Shown here: positions 46,941-48,858 of the stretch, one piece after another
How positions within the stretch are numbered: the first letter of the stretch is position 1
Layout: each line of letters begins with the position of its first letter
Source of the DNA: Verrucomicrobiales bacterium
GTDB taxonomy: Bacteria > Verrucomicrobiota > Verrucomicrobiia > Verrucomicrobiales > DEV007
Length of the DNA: 48,858 nucleotides
Assembly (NCBI GenBank): GCA_028281705.1
Contig: JANQJH010000151.1
Span: 1 to 48,858 of the forward strand
Reading direction: 5' to 3'
The notes under the pieces: model-generated
Databases searched by the model: none
What the model saw: only the letters and a program-made list of their open reading frames with translations
What the model was told of the DNA's origin: nothing
Position numbers and translations under genes: made by a program

Positions 46941-48704
46941 TTACCGAGGCAGGTGGCCATGCATTCTAAGATCTTTTTGCAGATGCGTTTTGTCTGTATC
47001 TGATAGAGACGAAGCGGCCAACAACTTTGGCACATCCGCCGTCTTCGGAAGATCTCCGAATAGATTGCTTACCAGATTGGTGCGCTGCCTGAAATCCGAA
47101 ATAAGGTTTGCCCAGTTAAAAGCCTGCACGGGATCAATGGACACCAGATATCTTGATAGTGCGTCCGCTCCTTGTTCTCGTGCAAAACCGGGTGGCAGGT
47201 TTTCCACCCATGTCTCCGCTGCGGCCCGGTCGACGCCAACCCAGTTATTCGTGATTTGATTAATAGCCATCCGAGTGCGGTGTGACTCTGCTATGGGTTC
47301 CAAGATTCCCAATTCATCAAGCAGCGTCGAAGCCAATTCTGGATTGTCCTTCGAAGCCTCGGATAGCAAACGGGTAGCGAGTCCATTGTACTCCTGATCG
47401 CTCATGCCTTCGCGATACTCATTCAAGAGCCCAAGTCCCGCTACAAGATCTCTCTCCATGAGTCCTTCCGCAACACCCCCAACATGGGCAGTCGCAATGG
47501 CATCGTTGTCAGAGAGATCGGAGAGATATGCAAGCGCCACTTCGGGATTGTCAATTGCAACTCCGCTTAGCGCTGCACCAACCGCAACGTCCCGCTCGTG
47601 CCCCGCCAGATTTTCGCTCCAAGTAAGCGCCATTTGAGGACTTTCTCCTGCCCAACGCGTCACGAGACTATCGAACAATTTAGGATGGAGTTCAGAGAGC
47701 TCATGTGCGACCAGTAACTGCGCTGTAGCTCCGGGATCCGGAATCTCACTGAATGCTGACATCAACACCTCTGATTGAGTTTCTCCCGATGTGTGTTGTC
47801 TGATCCAGGCGATGGAATCTTCTGGGGACACTTTGGCCCATTCCGACGCAAGCTTCTCATAAACCAACGTCGTCTCGATAGACTGAGGTAGAGATAACAC
47901 GTGCCGCGCCGCAGTTTCCGGTTCGTCCGCAATCCACTGCATTAGCACTGCCCGTCGCGCTTCGTCCCGTAGGCTTGCTCGCTCCAGACCATCGGCCCAC
48001 GCCAGTGCAGACTTGGGATCGGAGGCGGCCCATTTTTTGCCGACACCTCGAACGGCCTGCCGGCGAGCATCACGGTCCCGCAACTGTAAAGCCTGAGCCG
48101 CTGCACTCTCAACGTTCTGAAGTGCCATCGCCTCGAATATCGTAGCAATGAATGTTGGCTTTCTTTCCGATTTCAGGAGATCCGCCTTAACCTTTCGACG
48201 GTCATGTCGGGCAAGAAAGCTGCGATTTGCATCACTCAGCAATCCGGTGTGGCCAATTTTTTTTGCGCTTGCGACTGCCTTTTGCGGATCGCGAAAGGCG
48301 AGCTTCGTCAACACCAACTCACCAAAATCCTCGTTGCTGTCTAAATGGTGACGGATATAGTCTATAGCACCGTCCGGATCACGCTCGGCCCAATACAGCC
48401 GCAATAAATGGAGGAATCGGTCGTCACCAGTCGCCTCAATACGATTATAAACTGCAGCGAGTTCATTGTTAGAAATAGAACTCATCCATTGAATCTGCCG
48501 CGTTAGGCGGGCGAACACACTTAATTCGTCTGCCTCAAGTGCTTCGTCAAGGCTGCTTTCTCGCGACTCCGTAAGCGGATCGAATTGATACTGTAACGGC
48601 TGCGTGGTCTGTATTTCGGGTCGATCCCAGATTAGATCACTTAATTGATAGCCGCCTACGAAGCTCGCTAGAGCAAGCGCGGCAAAATGGAGGGAATCGT
48701 TCAT
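46941..48704 (-). CDS. Alpha-solenoid-like DPxxAxxW repeat protein, paralog of cassette gene A
   Basis: KKIGHTGLL, QAVRGVGK, FNWANLISDFRQRTNLVSNLFGDLPKTADVPKLL...HLQKDLRMHGHL match 32057..33811; Met at 48704 preferred over 48776, which lies in the tandem repeat. Confidence 0.85.
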   Translation of the reverse strand: MNDSLHFAALALASFVGGYQLSDLIWDRPEIQTTQPLQYQFDPLTESRESSLDEALEADELSVFARLTRQIQWMSSISNNELAAVYNRIEATGDDRFLHLLRLYWAERDPDGAIDYIRHHLDSNEDFGELVLTKLAFRDPQKAVASAKKIGHTGLLSDANRSFLARHDRRKVKADLLKSERKPTFIATIFEAMALQNVESAAAQALQLRDRDARRQAVRGVGKKWAASDPKSALAWADGLERASLRDEARRAVLMQWIADEPETAARHVLSLPQSIETTLVYEKLASEWAKVSPEDSIAWIRQHTSGETQSEVLMSAFSEIPDPGATAQLLVAHELSELHPKLFDSLVTRWAGESPQMALTWSENLAGHERDVAVGAALSGVAIDNPEVALAYLSDLSDNDAIATAHVGGVAEGLMERDLVAGLGLLNEYREGMSDQEYNGLATRLLSEASKDNPELASTLLDELGILEPIAESHRTRMAINQITNNWVGVDRAAAETWVENLPPGFAREQGADALSRYLVSIDPVQAFNWANLISDFRQRTNLVSNLFGDLPKTADVPKLLAASSLSDTDKTHLQKDLRMHGHLPR

Positions 48705-48764
48705 CGCGTTCTTTACATCTCCTGCCTTTTTTAAGGACGCCGCTACAAAGTAGTTATGCATTGG

Positions 48765-48858
48765 CATCCAATTCAAATGGGCACATCCAATTCAAATGGG
48801 CACATCCAATTCAAATGGGCACATCCAATTCAAATGGGCACATCCAATTCAAATGGGC
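48765..48858. repeat. 19-bp tandem repeat (catccaattcaaatgggca), about 5 copies, running off the window
   Basis: Units at 48765, 48784, 48803, 48822, 48841, essentially identical. Confidence 0.95.

Noticed and set aside
48765-48858. Possible CRISPR array at the window end
   Set aside because: Units are contiguous 19-bp copies with no spacers and no cas genes nearby; this is a minisatellite-type repeat.
1-48858. tRNA/rRNA genes
   Set aside because: No tRNA-like cloverleaf or rRNA segment recognised by eye; a tRNAscan/Infernal run would be needed to exclude them.

Overview
Window from a high-GC bacterial chromosome or contig, most likely Verrucomicrobiota judging by gene content (CRTAC1/FG-GAP proteins, lamin-tail and LamG exoproteins, DPxxA solenoid families). 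Positions 1-31 kb are mostly housekeeping and exoprotein genes: galM-like, metallophosphoesterase, pgi, glnD, two pseudopilins, pRiA4b ORF-3-like, holA, lamin-tail protein, TPM-domain protein, HTH-receiver protein, SNase-like nuclease, thioredoxin, M20 peptidase, proS, LamG/TSP3 exoprotein, hicAB, and a CRTAC1/ASPIC-thioredoxin-TPR protein. Positions 31-48.9 kb are accessory: two inverted, diverged copies of a two-gene cassette of membrane-anchored DPxxA solenoid proteins. Each copy lies next to a family-2 glycosyltransferase (one intact, one with an internal deletion) and to members of a small secreted Cys/His/Trp protein family (six in tandem plus one distant copy). An IS5-type transposase remnant and a 19-bp tandem repeat at the window end are also present. 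The two strongest leads are: (1) an in-frame UGA that splits the CRTAC1/ASPIC-Trx-TPR protein and is followed by a hairpin resembling a bacterial SECIS (6-bp stem, GGUCG loop), making a candidate selenoprotein; (2) the duplicated solenoid-pair / small secreted protein / glycosyltransferase locus, with a near-consensus promoter driving a recently amplified array. All calls come from reading the sequence and supplied ORFs; no database search was run.
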